Assembly (NCBI GenBank): GCA_964406035.1
Contig: CAYOQB010000046.1
Location: 1-32,261 of the forward strand
Direction of reading: 5' to 3'
From: JAIEPW01 sp964406035
GTDB taxonomy: Bacteria; Acidobacteriota; Terriglobia; Bryobacterales; Bryobacteraceae
Length of the DNA stretch: 32,261 nucleotides
Shown one piece after another: positions 10,768 to 18,701 of the stretch. Each line of letters starts with the position of its first letter. Position 1 is the first letter of the stretch. The translations under genes and the position numbers were made by a program. The notes under the pieces were generated by a model. That model made no database searches, was not told the origin of the DNA, and was given only the letters and a program-made list of their open reading frames with translations.

Positions 10768-11268
10768 CTAACGCTTCTCTTTCAACTCGGAAACTTCCGT
10801 CTCGCCGCGGGCGTCGATCTCCTGCACCCGCAGCACCAGCGCGCGCCGCTTCTCGAACTCCGCTTCGGTCAGAGGGAAACTGGCGGCGGCCATCCGGTCT
10901 ACCGTCGCGCCGGGGGCGATCGCGTCCTTCAGCACCAGCATCTCGTTGTGCTTCGTGCCGACCTCCTTGCGCAACTCGAACACGCGGTCCATGTCCAGGC
11001 GCGACACGGTCATCCCGTCCACCCAGCTCCCGTCTTCCTTCTGCACCCTCGCCGTAACCTGTTGGGCGACGAAACGAAGCCGCGATGGATTCGTGGCGCG
11101 GAAGTCCATCACCGCGAGTACCGAGGTCTCATCCAGGCTCAGCACGCGAGTCTGCAAAATCTCGCCCCGTAACTCCAGATGGGCGTCCGCCGTCGTGTAA
11201 AAGATTAGCCCCACGGCCAGCGCGACCACCGCCACGCCGATCAGGATGAAGTAGAAAAAGCGCGGCAT
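10768..11268 (-). CDS. uncharacterised single-pass membrane protein
   Basis: The 166-residue protein has one N-terminal membrane segment (FYFILIGVAVVALAVGLIFY, residues 4-23) and then a soluble domain, probably periplasmic. The soluble part contains SVLAVMDFRATNPSRLRFVAQQV, which recalls LEA14/WHy-type beta-sandwich proteins (an asparagine-proline after a strand), followed by charged helices to LRVQEIDARGETEVSELKEKR. I do not recognise a named family. It lies 4 bases after the AI-2E permease stop and 2 bases before the Memo start, in the same direction, so it belongs to this operon. No cysteines or lipobox are present. Confidence 0.7.
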   Translation of the reverse strand: MPRFFYFILIGVAVVALAVGLIFYTTADAHLELRGEILQTRVLSLDETSVLAVMDFRATNPSRLRFVAQQVTARVQKEDGSWVDGMTVSRLDMDRVFELRKEVGTKHNEMLVLKDAIAPGATVDRMAAASFPLTEAEFEKRRALVLRVQEIDARGETEVSELKEKR

Positions 11269-11272
11269 CGGT

Positions 11273-12442
11273 TCAATCTCCCAGCAGCCGGCCCACCGGC
11301 CGCAGGCTCTCGACGTTGTCGCAAACCGCTTTCAATGCCGCCGTCACCGGGATCCCCAGCAGCAGCCCGATGCCGCCCCAGATGGTGCCCCAGAACATCA
11401 GCGCCAGTGTCACCGCCAGCGGATTCAGGTGTACACGCGCGCCCACCAGCTTGGGATACAGCAGATTCAACCCGAGCAGGTGCAGCACCGCCACCGTGAC
11501 GCTCAGAATCAGGTAAATTCCCAGGTCCTGGTACACCGGCAGTGCCGCGATCACCGGCGGCACGATCGCCAGCGGCAGCCCAATGTACGGCACCAGGCTC
11601 AGAAATCCGCTCACCGGCCCAACCAGCAGCCAGTAGGGCAACTCCACCGCCGCGAAGAAAATCGAGCTCGCCACGCCCAGCAGGACGCCCAGCACGAAAT
11701 TGCCGATCACAAACGCGCGCGCGCCTTCGGCTACCGAGTTCCAGCTCTTGCGGGCGATCTCCAGATCGCCGTCCTCGAAGAACGAATAGAACGCCCGGCG
11801 CAGATGATCCCGCCAGGCGAGCATGAAGTAAACCAGGAACGGCACGAACGAGGTCATCAGCAGAACTTCATAGAAACTCTGCAGATAGGAGAACAGATAG
11901 CTGAGCAGCGGGCGCGGTTCGGGCCGGATGCGGACTTCCGGAATCGGCGGCGGCTGCTGTTGCTCCACAGCGGGCTCCACCCCGCGGCGAGGCCGCTTGC
12001 GCGGAACCGTCGCGCCGGGAATCGCTTCGGGCGGCGCCGCGGCTTCCTGCAGCCGCTTCGGAACCACCACCGCGATCACGCCTTTCTCGAATTGCTCCAC
12101 CCGCTTGGTGGCCGTGTCCACCAGTTCGTTGATCCGCTGCGAGTACATCGGCAGATCGTCGGACAGCGCTACCGCCTCCATGTACAGGCCCAATCCGGCG
12201 AAGTACAGGGCCGTGACGGCGATCGAGCAGACCAGGAAAGTCGATCCGCCCCGCGGCAGCTTCAGGCGAACAAAGAAGTCCACCATCGGGTCCAGCAGGA
12301 ACGCCAGCATCGCGGAGATGACCACGGTAATCAGGAACACCCGCCCGAAGTACAGCAGGGCGATCGCCGCCGCCGCGGCCAGGATGGTCAGGCTGACCTG
12401 CGCCTGCTTCGGTTTGGAGAAAGTGGGCGTGAGTACGGACAC
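11273..12442 (-). CDS. AI-2E family transporter (PF01594 permease)
   Basis: The 389-residue membrane protein has hydrophobic segments at both ends and the C-terminal signatures of the AI-2E/TqsA/PerM family: SFVPFLVYFMLAWRDHLRRA, GPVSGFLSLVPYIGLPLAIV, LNLLYPKLVGARVHLNPLAV and ALMFWGTIWGGIGLLLGIP. A proline-rich, variable insert (about residues 130-175) lies between the N-terminal hydrophobic pair and the conserved half. The family includes AI-2 exporters, Na+/H+ antiporters and many members with unknown substrate, so the name does not fix the function. GTG 12442 (VSVLTPTFSKPK) is the first plausible start; the frame upstream overlaps the ruvX promoter and looks noncoding. It heads the minus-strand operon and is divergent from ruvX. 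A short ORF with a strong Shine-Dalgarno sequence overlaps its start. Confidence 0.88.
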   Translation of the reverse strand: MSVLTPTFSKPKQAQVSLTILAAAAAIALLYFGRVFLITVVISAMLAFLLDPMVDFFVRLKLPRGGSTFLVCSIAVTALYFAGLGLYMEAVALSDDLPMYSQRINELVDTATKRVEQFEKGVIAVVVPKRLQEAAAPPEAIPGATVPRKRPRRGVEPAVEQQQPPPIPEVRIRPEPRPLLSYLFSYLQSFYEVLLMTSFVPFLVYFMLAWRDHLRRAFYSFFEDGDLEIARKSWNSVAEGARAFVIGNFVLGVLLGVASSIFFAAVELPYWLLVGPVSGFLSLVPYIGLPLAIVPPVIAALPVYQDLGIYLILSVTVAVLHLLGLNLLYPKLVGARVHLNPLAVTLALMFWGTIWGGIGLLLGIPVTAALKAVCDNVESLRPVGRLLGD

Positions 12443-12486
12443 GTTGCGAAACAGCTTTCCGGCTTGCGCTGTCTGTAATCTAGCAT
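12388..12486 (-). CDS. possible 32-residue upstream ORF overlapping the AI-2E permease start
   Basis: ATG at 12486 is preceded by GGAGG four bases upstream. It opens a 32-codon frame (MLDYRQRKPESCFATCPYSR...) that runs 55 bases into the permease gene in another frame before stopping at 12388. The Shine-Dalgarno sequence is better than that of the proposed permease start at 12442. This could be a leader peptide controlling permease translation, or a sign that the permease start is misread or carries a frameshift. The peptide is Arg/Pro/Ser-rich with no recognisable domain. Low confidence. Confidence 0.3.
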   Translation of the reverse strand: MLDYRQRKPESCFATCPYSRPLSPNRSRRRSA

Positions 12487-12496
12487 GGCGCCTCCG

Positions 12497-12502
12497 TATA
12501 AT
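12497..12502 (+). promoter_or_regulatory. perfect -10 box (TATAAT) before ruvX
   Basis: A consensus TATAAT lies 14 bases before the ruvX GTG, in the 73-base divergent gap between ruvX and the AI-2E permease. No good -35 hexamer sits 16-18 bases upstream (TGTAAT-like only). The predicted RNA start would fall about 7 bases before the GTG, implying a very short leader. Confidence 0.5.
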
Positions 12503-12515
12503 TGAAAGTGATCCC

Positions 12516-12992
12516 GTGCAGAACCATTCGGGGCAGCTCCCCGGCAGGATTGTCGCCTTGGATGTCGGCCGGAAACGGATCGGAATCGCCGTAAGCGATC
12601 CATTGCGGATCGCCGTGCGCGGGCTCCCCACGCTCCAGCGGACGCGCGTTCGGGAGGATCTGGAAACGCTCACCCGCCTGTTTCAGGAGATGGAACCCGC
12701 CCTGGTGCTGGTGGGCCTGCCGCTGCACCTCAGCGGCGAGGACAGCCGTCAAACCACCTATGTCCGCGACTTCGCCGCGAAGCTGGAAGCCGCGTCCGGA
12801 GCTCCCGTACGGCTGTGGGATGAGCGGCTGACGACCGTGGAGGCCGAAGGTTTGCTGCGCGAGCAAGGTGTGAAGTTCGAGGACCGCCGCAAACACGTGG
12901 ATCAGATGGCGGCCATTGTGCTCCTCCAAAGCTACCTGGCGGCCGCGCCGCCCGGCGAAGGTGATTCGCAATGCGAACCTCACGAAAGCTGA
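12516..12992 (+). CDS. ruvX: RuvX/YqgF family Holliday-junction resolvase-like nuclease
   Basis: The protein has 158 residues from GTG 12516. It carries the RNase H-like fold signatures of YqgF: IVALDVGRKRIGIAVSDPL with the first catalytic Asp, LVLVGLPLHLSGEDS, VRLWDERLTTVEAE with the Asp-Glu pair, and the C-terminal KHVDQMAAIVLLQSYL with its Asp. In bacteria this family processes 16S rRNA 5' ends and/or cleaves Holliday junctions. The frame extends upstream without a sensible start; GTG is chosen because the conserved domain begins about 10 residues later and GAAAG lies upstream. Its last 22 bases overlap mltG, so the two are coupled, an arrangement common in many phyla. Confidence 0.92.
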   Translation: MQNHSGQLPGRIVALDVGRKRIGIAVSDPLRIAVRGLPTLQRTRVREDLETLTRLFQEMEPALVLVGLPLHLSGEDSRQTTYVRDFAAKLEAASGAPVRLWDERLTTVEAEGLLREQGVKFEDRRKHVDQMAAIVLLQSYLAAAPPGEGDSQCEPHES

Positions 12993-13975
12993 TGCTGTCC
13001 GCCGCCGGACTGGCCGCTGCCGCCCTGGCCGCCGCGGCGTGGACCCTGTCCCGTCCGCACGCCGGCTTCGCCGGCGAAACGCTCCTGGACCTGGAACGCG
13101 GGACCTCCACCCGCGGCATCGCCGCCCGCCTGCATCAGGCGGGAGTGGTTGCCACACCCTGGCATTTCCTCGCCATCCGCGCCTTGCGTCCCAGCGCGAA
13201 GTTACAGGCGGGCGAGTATCGCTTTGCCGGCGCGGCCACCCCCTGGACTGTGTTCGATCGCCTGGCGCGAGGCGATATTCACTATCACCAGGTAACCGTG
13301 CCCGAAGGCGCGAACATGTTCGAGATCGCCGCCGCGGTGGACCGTACCGGCATCGTTAGCGGCGACGAATTCCTCAAAGCGGCCCGCGATCCCGCCGCCA
13401 TTCGGGACCTCGCCCCGCGCGCTACATCGCTCGAAGGCTACCTGTTCCCCTCAACCTACCTGTTCCCCAAGCGGACCACCGCCGCCCAGTTGGCGCGCAT
13501 GATGACCGATCAGTTCCGCAAGCAATGGAAGAGCGCCGGGGGCACGGGCGATCCCCACGAAACGGTCACCCTCGCGTCACTCGTCGAGAAGGAAACCAGC
13601 GTGGATACAGAACGGAAACTGGTGGCTGGCGTATACCGGAACCGGCTCGAAAAAGGCATGAAGCTGGAATGCGACCCGACCACGATTTACGCCGCGCTGC
13701 TCGAAAACCGCTATGACGGCGTGATCCACCGTTCCGACCTGGACAGTCCCCATCCCTACAACACGTACCGCCACCCCGGTCTGCCCCCGGGACCGATCGC
13801 CAATCCCGGCCGGGCGTCGCTTGCCGCCGCCCGCCAGCCAGCCGAAACCGAATACATCTTCTTCGTCGCCAAGCCGGGCGGCTCGGGCGAACACACTTTC
13901 TCCGCCGATTACGCCGGGCACCAGCGTGCCGTGGTGGCCTACCGCCGTGCCGCGAAAACCAACCAAGCGCAGTGA
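12971..13975 (+). CDS. mltG: endolytic murein transglycosylase MltG
   Basis: MltG is an inner-membrane lytic transglycosylase that cuts nascent peptidoglycan strands and sets glycan length. The 334-residue protein has a basic N-terminus and one membrane segment (LMLSAAGLAAAALAAAAWTL). It then has the LysM-like region (VTVPEGANMFEIAAAV) and the catalytic domain with EGYLFPSTYLFPK, ASLVEKET with Glu206 equivalent to the catalytic Glu218 of the E. coli enzyme, CDPTTIYA, and YNTYRHPGLPPGPIANPG. All family landmarks are present and the length is normal. It starts inside ruvX and overlaps the next gene. Confidence 0.96.
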   Translation: MRTSRKLMLSAAGLAAAALAAAAWTLSRPHAGFAGETLLDLERGTSTRGIAARLHQAGVVATPWHFLAIRALRPSAKLQAGEYRFAGAATPWTVFDRLARGDIHYHQVTVPEGANMFEIAAAVDRTGIVSGDEFLKAARDPAAIRDLAPRATSLEGYLFPSTYLFPKRTTAAQLARMMTDQFRKQWKSAGGTGDPHETVTLASLVEKETSVDTERKLVAGVYRNRLEKGMKLECDPTTIYAALLENRYDGVIHRSDLDSPHPYNTYRHPGLPPGPIANPGRASLAAARQPAETEYIFFVAKPGGSGEHTFSADYAGHQRAVVAYRRAAKTNQAQ

Positions 13976-14408
13976 ACTGGCCGGCTGGATCGCCGCGCGC
14001 GGCGTCACCGCCGTCGGCGACGAGGAATTCGCCGCCCTCTCCCAAGCCCTCCAACCCATTTCCTCCAGCCACTTGCGCCGTCTCCTCCGCGAGTCTGGAG
14101 TCAGCCTCGCGCCCTGGATCGAGGGCGTCCGCCAGGGCTCCTTCGACGAACTCGAAACCTCCCTCACCCGTCTGCACGTCGAACAGGAAAAGGCGGTAGC
14201 GGCGGGAGATCGCGAGCGGGCTCGCAAGTGTCGGCAGTGCGTCATCGAAGCCAAGGATCATGCGCGATTGTCGCTACGGCGGCTGGAAGGCGAGCGGCGC
14301 CGCGATCGCGAGGAAATGATCCAGTGGATGCTCGTCTGGCTTGAGAACTCAGCCATTTTTCTTCAATGGCTAAGGCTTCGACGTAGAACTGTCCCGGCTA
14401 CACTGTAG
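13947..14408 (+). CDS. uncharacterised protein overlapping the mltG 3' end
   Basis: The frame is open from within mltG. GTG 13947 (PRKPTKRSELAGWIAARGVT) gives 153 residues and a 29-base overlap with mltG. The product is soluble, helical and charged. It has ISSSHLRRLLRESGVSLAPWIEGVRQGSFDELETSLTRL, then a heptad-like region rich in Arg and Glu (GDRERARKCRQCVIEAKDHARLSLRR), and ends in a Trp-rich tail (MIQWMLVWLENSAIFLQWL). I do not recognise a family. GC-rich third positions and the tight overlap argue that it is real and cotranscribed with ruvX and mltG. The tail contains a 7-bp perfect hairpin (14351-14371) that could be part of the message structure. Confidence 0.65.
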   Translation: MPRKPTKRSELAGWIAARGVTAVGDEEFAALSQALQPISSSHLRRLLRESGVSLAPWIEGVRQGSFDELETSLTRLHVEQEKAVAAGDRERARKCRQCVIEAKDHARLSLRRLEGERRRDREEMIQWMLVWLENSAIFLQWLRLRRRTVPATL

Positions 14409-14445
14409 GCCGAATGTGTCTGTTTCGTAACCGTGCGACTTCCTC

Positions 14446-14474
14446 TTGCCAACTTCCGAGGGCCTGTTTATACT
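14446..14474 (+). promoter_or_regulatory. sigma-70-type promoter for the small HTH-like gene
   Basis: TTGCCA (14446-14451) and TATACT (14469-14474) are separated by exactly 17 bases. The predicted RNA start is near 14481, giving a leader of about 16 bases before ATG 14497. This is the best two-box promoter I see in the window. Confidence 0.65.
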
Positions 14475-14496
14475 TCTGTTTTTGGTCGCGTTTGCA

Positions 14497-14763
14497 ATGA
14501 ATCACGCCCCTGACATCGACCCGCTCGAGCCGCAGCGCGAGGCGGCCATGTTCTACGGATTGTTCCTTCGCGGACACTCGGCCGACGAGATCCGCCGCGA
14601 CATCGATATCCCCAAGTCCGTCGCCGAGAAGTGGTTCAAAACCGAACGCCACGAGCCCAACTTCCGCTCCAACCTCCGCCGCCTCTACGAATACCGCAAG
14701 CGCGTGCTGGCCATCTTCGACGAACTCGTCGATCATCAGCGCAATCGCGCGGGCGTGCACTAG
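14497..14763 (+). CDS. small helix-turn-helix-like protein
   Basis: The 88-residue protein starts at ATG 14497. EPQREAAMFYGLFLRGHSAD followed by EIRRDIDIPKSVAEKWFKTE has the spacing of a Trp-repressor/sigma-r4-like helix-turn-helix in which IPKSVAEKWF would be the recognition helix. The C-terminal half (FRSNLRRLYEYRKRVLAIFDEL) is a basic helix. This suggests DNA binding, but no named family is recognised. It has its own well-formed promoter and stands alone between the mltG operon and the PhzF gene. Confidence 0.65.
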   Translation: MNHAPDIDPLEPQREAAMFYGLFLRGHSADEIRRDIDIPKSVAEKWFKTERHEPNFRSNLRRLYEYRKRVLAIFDELVDHQRNRAGVH

Positions 14764-14779
14764 TTCGTACACTGGTTAC

Positions 14780-15559
14780 GTGAAGATCCCCATCTTTCAG
14801 GTGGATGCGTTCGCGTCCCGTCCGTTCACCGGAAATCCCGCCGCTGTCTGCCCCCTGGAGTCCTGGCTTCCGGACGAAACGCTGCAAAGCATCGCGCTCG
14901 AAAACAACCTTTCGGAAACCGCTTTCTTCGTCCGCACCGGGGACCGCTTCGCCCTGCGCTGGTTCACGCCGGAAGTGGAAGTGGACCTCTGCGGTCACGC
15001 AACGCTCGCGTCAGCCTACGTGCTGTTCCGGGAATTGGGCCTGGAAAGCGATCGTGTCTGCTTCGACACGCGCAGTGGAGAACTCGTCGTTACGCAATCG
15101 GACGACCTGCTCTCGCTCGACTTTCCGTCTCGGCCACCCTCGGCCGGCGACGTTCACCCGCGCCTGATCGATGCGCTGGGGGCCCAGCCGCTGACGATCC
15201 TCTCGGCTCGCGATTACCTTGTCGTATACGCGACCGAGGCCGACGTTCGCGCGCTCCAACCCGACATGCAGCAGTTGGCTGCGGTGGACCGCTTCGCCGT
15301 AATCGTCACCGCGCCCGGCGACAGCGTGGACTTCGTCTCGCGCTTCTTCGCGCCCTCCAAGGGCGTGCCCGAGGACCCGGTGACCGGGTCGGCCCACTGC
15401 ACCCTGATTCCGTATTGGTCCAAGCGGCTGGGCAAAACGACCTTAAAAGCCCGCCAGGTGTCGCGCCGGGGCGGGGAACTGGAATGCGAGGATCGCGGCG
15501 ACCGGGTGCGCATCTCCGGGCGCGCCGTGAAGTACATGCAGGGCTCGATCGAGATCTAG
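14780..15559 (+). CDS. PhzF-family isomerase/epimerase-like protein
   Basis: The 259-residue protein has the diaminopimelate-epimerase-like fold signatures of the PhzF family: IFQVDAFASRPFTGNPAAV, NNLSETAFF with Glu46 at the catalytic acid position, VDLCGHATLASAYVLF, and FFAPSKGVPEDPVTGSAHC. True PhzF acts in phenazine synthesis, but no other phenazine gene is present. Most chromosomal members have unknown substrates, so a general isomerase role is all that can be claimed. The start is GTG 14780 (MKIPIFQVDAF). No clear ribosome binding site precedes it, and TACACT at 14768-14773 lies only 7 bases upstream, so a leaderless message is possible. Confidence 0.9.
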   Translation: MKIPIFQVDAFASRPFTGNPAAVCPLESWLPDETLQSIALENNLSETAFFVRTGDRFALRWFTPEVEVDLCGHATLASAYVLFRELGLESDRVCFDTRSGELVVTQSDDLLSLDFPSRPPSAGDVHPRLIDALGAQPLTILSARDYLVVYATEADVRALQPDMQQLAAVDRFAVIVTAPGDSVDFVSRFFAPSKGVPEDPVTGSAHCTLIPYWSKRLGKTTLKARQVSRRGGELECEDRGDRVRISGRAVKYMQGSIEI

Positions 15560-15583
15560 CACATGGCCGCGGCGTCGCGCTCC

Positions 15584-15592
15584 TGCTACACT
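15584..15592 (+). promoter_or_regulatory. possible extended -10 promoter of the sigma factor operon
   Basis: TGCTACACT is an extended -10 element (TG-N-TACACT) lying 32 bases before the sigma factor GTG. There is no good -35 box, which extended -10 promoters can lack. The predicted RNA start is near 15599. Confidence 0.4.
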
Positions 15593-15624
15593 GTCGCTTC
15601 AGAAAGTCTGGGGGAAACTGCGGA

Positions 15625-16191
15625 GTGGCGGAAGACGTAACACAGCTTCTGGCCCGCTGGAGCGGCGGCGACAAGGAAGCACTCGATCAACTGATGCCTC
15701 TCGTGTACGGCGAGTTGCGGCGGCTGGCCAACTACCACCTGATGCGCGAGAAGCCGGGGCACACGCTGCAAAGCACCGCCCTGGTGCACGAAGCGTTCCT
15801 GCGGCTCATCGACCAGCGCAATGTGCAGTGGCAGAACCGTGCCCATTTTTTCGGCGTCGCCGCGCAAATGATCCGCCGCATCCTGGTGGATCACGCGCGC
15901 GCCCACCAGACCGCCAAACGCGGCGGCGGCGCGCCCACCGTGGCCATTGACGACGCCCTGCAGATCTCCAAAAAACGCGACCTGGACGTCGTGGCCCTCG
16001 ATGACGCCCTGAACAGCCTGGCGACCCTCGATCCGCAGCAGGGCCGCATCGTGGAACTGCGCTTCTTCGCCGGCCTCACCATCGAGGAAACCGCGGAGGT
16101 GATCGGCATCTCGCCGGCCACCGTCAAGCGCGATTGGAACACCGCCAAAGCCTGGCTCTATCGTGAGCTGTCGCGGAGCGAGCAGCCGTGA
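15625..16191 (+). CDS. ECF-type RNA polymerase sigma factor (acidobacterial, kinase-linked)
   Basis: The 188-residue protein starts at GTG 15625 (AEDVTQLLARWSGGDKEALDQ), with GGGGGA upstream. Region 2 lies at about residues 10-90 (GELRRLANYHLMREKPGHTLQ and ALVHEAFLRL). Region 4 lies at about 125-180 (LDPQQGRIVELRFFAGLTIEETAEVIGI, then SPATVKRDWNTAKAWLYREL). This is the TIGR02999-type sigma family common in Acidobacteria and Planctomycetes. No anti-sigma gene is present. Instead, the stop overlaps the kinase start (GTGA, 16188-16191), so phosphorylation by the coupled kinase is the likely mode of control; this is inference from known kinase-linked ECF groups. Confidence 0.93.
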   Translation: MAEDVTQLLARWSGGDKEALDQLMPLVYGELRRLANYHLMREKPGHTLQSTALVHEAFLRLIDQRNVQWQNRAHFFGVAAQMIRRILVDHARAHQTAKRGGGAPTVAIDDALQISKKRDLDVVALDDALNSLATLDPQQGRIVELRFFAGLTIEETAEVIGISPATVKRDWNTAKAWLYRELSRSEQP

Positions 16192-18701
16192 ACGCAGCCG
16201 ACTGGCAGATCGTCAAGGAAGCGCTCGACACCGCCTCCCGCCTGGAGCCGGAGGAAAAGTCGGCCTACCTCGATCGCATCTGCCAAGGTCGCGCCGATCT
16301 GCGCTCGGAAATCGAATCGCTGCTGAACGCGCACGAAGAGGCGGAGGACTTCCTGGAAGCGCCGCCGGCGGAGTCCCTCATCGGCCGCAAGCTGGGCGCG
16401 TACCGCGTCACCGGAGTGATCGGCGAAGGCGGCATGGGCTCGGTGTACCGCGCCGTTCGCGACGACGACTCCTACACCCAGGAAGTCGCGGTGAAGGTGC
16501 TGAAGCGCGGCATGGATACCGCCGCCGTGGTCAGCCGCTTCCGCTCCGAGCGCCAGATCCTGGCCAACATGGAGCACCCCAACATCGGACGCCTGTTCGA
16601 TGGCGGCACCACGCCCGACGGCCTCCCTTACTTCGTCATGGAGCTGATCGAGGGCACGTCGCTCACCGATTTCTGCGATCGCAACCGCTTCTCCACCATC
16701 GAGCGCCTGAAGCTGTTCCGCAAAGTCTGCGATGCCGTCGATTACGCCCACCGCCGCCTGGTGGTGCATCGCGACCTGAAGCCTTCGAACATTCTGGTCA
16801 CCGCCGCCGGCGAGCCCAAGCTGCTCGACTTCGGAATCGCCAAGATCATGAGCCCCGACGGCGCGCTGCAGCCCACCATGACCTTCGTCAAGATGATGAC
16901 GCCGGAGTACGCCAGTCCGGAACAGGTCCGGGGCGAGCCGGTGGCCACCGCCACGGATATCTACTCGCTCGGCGTGATTCTCTACGAGCTGCTCACCGGT
17001 CACCGCCCCTACCGTCTCACCAGCCGCATGCTCCATGAAGCCGCGCTGGTGATCTGTCAGGTGGAGCCGGAAAAGCCTTCCAGCGTCGTGCGCCGCACCG
17101 AGGAGATCGCGCCCGATCAGCGCATCACTCCTGACGCCGTGGCCGCGGTCCGCGAAGGCAAGCTGGAGCGGCTGCAGCGCCGCCTCTCCGGCGATCTGGA
17201 CAACATCATCCTCAAGGCCCTGCGCAAGGACGCGCAACGCCGCTATGCCTCCGCCGCGGAACTGTCCGAGGATATTTGGCGCTACCTGCATCAGCTTCCC
17301 GTGCGCGCCCGTCCCGATTCCTTCCCGTATCGCGCCGCCAAGTTCGCCAGCCGCAACCGGCTTTCCCTCGCCGCCGCCGCGCTGGCCGTGGCCGGTCTGG
17401 TCGGCGGGCTCGCCTTCGCCGTTCGCGAGGCCCGGATTGCCCAGGCCGAACGCCAGCGCGCCGAACGCCGCTTCAACGACGTTCGCAAGCTCGCCAATTC
17501 GTTCCTGTTCGAGTTTCACGATGAAGTCGCCAAGCTCTCCGGCTCCATGACCGCGCGCGAGCTCGTCGTCCGCAAGGCACTCGAGTATCTCGATTCCCTT
17601 GCGAGCGAATCCGCGGGTGACCTCGAGCTGCAGCGCGAGCTGGCCAAGGCCTACCAGCGCGTCGGCGACGTCCAGGGACTGGCCGGCGAGGCGAACCTCG
17701 GCGATACCGCCGGCGCGCTGAAGAGCTACCAAAAGGCCGGTGAGATCCTGGAAGACGTGCTGCGCCGCGCCCCCGGCAAGGACTCCAAGATGGAGCTCGC
17801 CACCATTTATGACCGCTTGGCGACCGTCAACGCAGGTCCGGACCGCGGCTTCACCTACGCCCAGCGCTCCGTCGAGATTCGCCGCGAGCTTGCCGCCGAA
17901 GCGCCCAACGATCCAAAGTCCCATGCGTCGCTGGGCAGCGGATTATGGGTCCTGGCTCAGCAGTACGTCCAGAGAGGCGACATCCCCAAGGCCCTCGAAA
18001 TCCGCCTGGCCATGGCTCGCGAAATGGAGCTGGCGGCCGAGGGCCTGAAAACCGCGCGTTCCCGCCGCAACGTCGCCCTTGCTTATAAGAGCGTCGGCGC
18101 CACCGAGAGTAAGCTCGGCAACTTCCAGAGCGCCTTGCAGTACCTGAGGCGCGCCGTGGCCATCGACGAGCAACTGGTGAAGGAGTACCCCGAAGATGTC
18201 CTTCATCGCATGGACCTGAGTTTTGGGTTGAGCGACACCGGCTACACCCTGCGCCGCATGGGCAAGCTTGAGGAAGCGCTGCAATACTACCGCCGCGTCC
18301 TGCCCATCCGCCGCGAAATGGCCGAAGCCGATCCCAAGGATCACCGCGCGCAGCGCGCCCACTCCACCACCTGGGCCCGCATCGGCGGTATTCTGGGGGA
18401 TCTCGGGCGCACCGCCGAGGCCATGGAGGCGCTGCGGCAGGCATTCCGCATTCGCTGGCCTCGCGGCTTGGCGGCCCTTGATCAGGCAGAAGACGTGGAG
18501 GTGGCCGAAGTGCTCGCCGATTTTGGCGACGTCCAGTTTCAGGATTACGAGCGCACCCGCAATGCCGCCTCTTTGCGGCAGGCGCGCATCTGGTACCAGC
18601 GTTCCGACGCCATCTTCCGGCGGCTCGAGGCCGGCGGCCGCCTCAGCGCCATGTATCAGGAGCGCGTCCGCCTGGTGCGCGACAGGCTGCCCCGGTCGTG
18701 A
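16188..18701 (+). CDS. transmembrane Ser/Thr protein kinase with C-terminal TPR repeats
   Basis: This protein has 837 residues. An N-terminal helical region (1-65) is followed by a Hanks-type kinase domain (about 68-345). The glycine loop is GEGGMGSVYRA (about 79), the ATP lysine is K103 in VAVKVLK, the catalytic loop is HRDLKPSN (H194, D196, K198) and DFG is at 214-216. The activation segment ends TPEYASPEQVRGE, the form usual in acidobacterial kinases. All catalytic residues are present, so it should be active. One membrane segment (about 391-412) separates it from a TPR-rich C-terminal part (about 450-790), which would be on the outer face and could bind a ligand or partner. GTGA overlaps couple it to the sigma factor before it and to the methyltransferase after it. 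Confidence 0.94.
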   Translation: MNAADWQIVKEALDTASRLEPEEKSAYLDRICQGRADLRSEIESLLNAHEEAEDFLEAPPAESLIGRKLGAYRVTGVIGEGGMGSVYRAVRDDDSYTQEVAVKVLKRGMDTAAVVSRFRSERQILANMEHPNIGRLFDGGTTPDGLPYFVMELIEGTSLTDFCDRNRFSTIERLKLFRKVCDAVDYAHRRLVVHRDLKPSNILVTAAGEPKLLDFGIAKIMSPDGALQPTMTFVKMMTPEYASPEQVRGEPVATATDIYSLGVILYELLTGHRPYRLTSRMLHEAALVICQVEPEKPSSVVRRTEEIAPDQRITPDAVAAVREGKLERLQRRLSGDLDNIILKALRKDAQRRYASAAELSEDIWRYLHQLPVRARPDSFPYRAAKFASRNRLSLAAAALAVAGLVGGLAFAVREARIAQAERQRAERRFNDVRKLANSFLFEFHDEVAKLSGSMTARELVVRKALEYLDSLASESAGDLELQRELAKAYQRVGDVQGLAGEANLGDTAGALKSYQKAGEILEDVLRRAPGKDSKMELATIYDRLATVNAGPDRGFTYAQRSVEIRRELAAEAPNDPKSHASLGSGLWVLAQQYVQRGDIPKALEIRLAMAREMELAAEGLKTARSRRNVALAYKSVGATESKLGNFQSALQYLRRAVAIDEQLVKEYPEDVLHRMDLSFGLSDTGYTLRRMGKLEEALQYYRRVLPIRREMAEADPKDHRAQRAHSTTWARIGGILGDLGRTAEAMEALRQAFRIRWPRGLAALDQAEDVEVAEVLADFGDVQFQDYERTRNAASLRQARIWYQRSDAIFRRLEAGGRLSAMYQERVRLVRDRLPRS

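Noticed and set aside
14351..14371. Hairpin AGCCATT / AATGGCT as a terminator
   Set aside because: No T-run follows and it lies inside an open reading frame, so it was noted only as a possible message structure.
14768..14773. TACACT as promoter of the PhzF gene
   Set aside because: It has neither a -35 box nor an extended -10, and it would place the RNA start on the GTG; kept only as a remark on a possible leaderless message.
16158..17924. 588-codon minus-strand open frame
   Set aside because: It is antisense to the Ser/Thr kinase, whose catalytic motifs are unambiguous.
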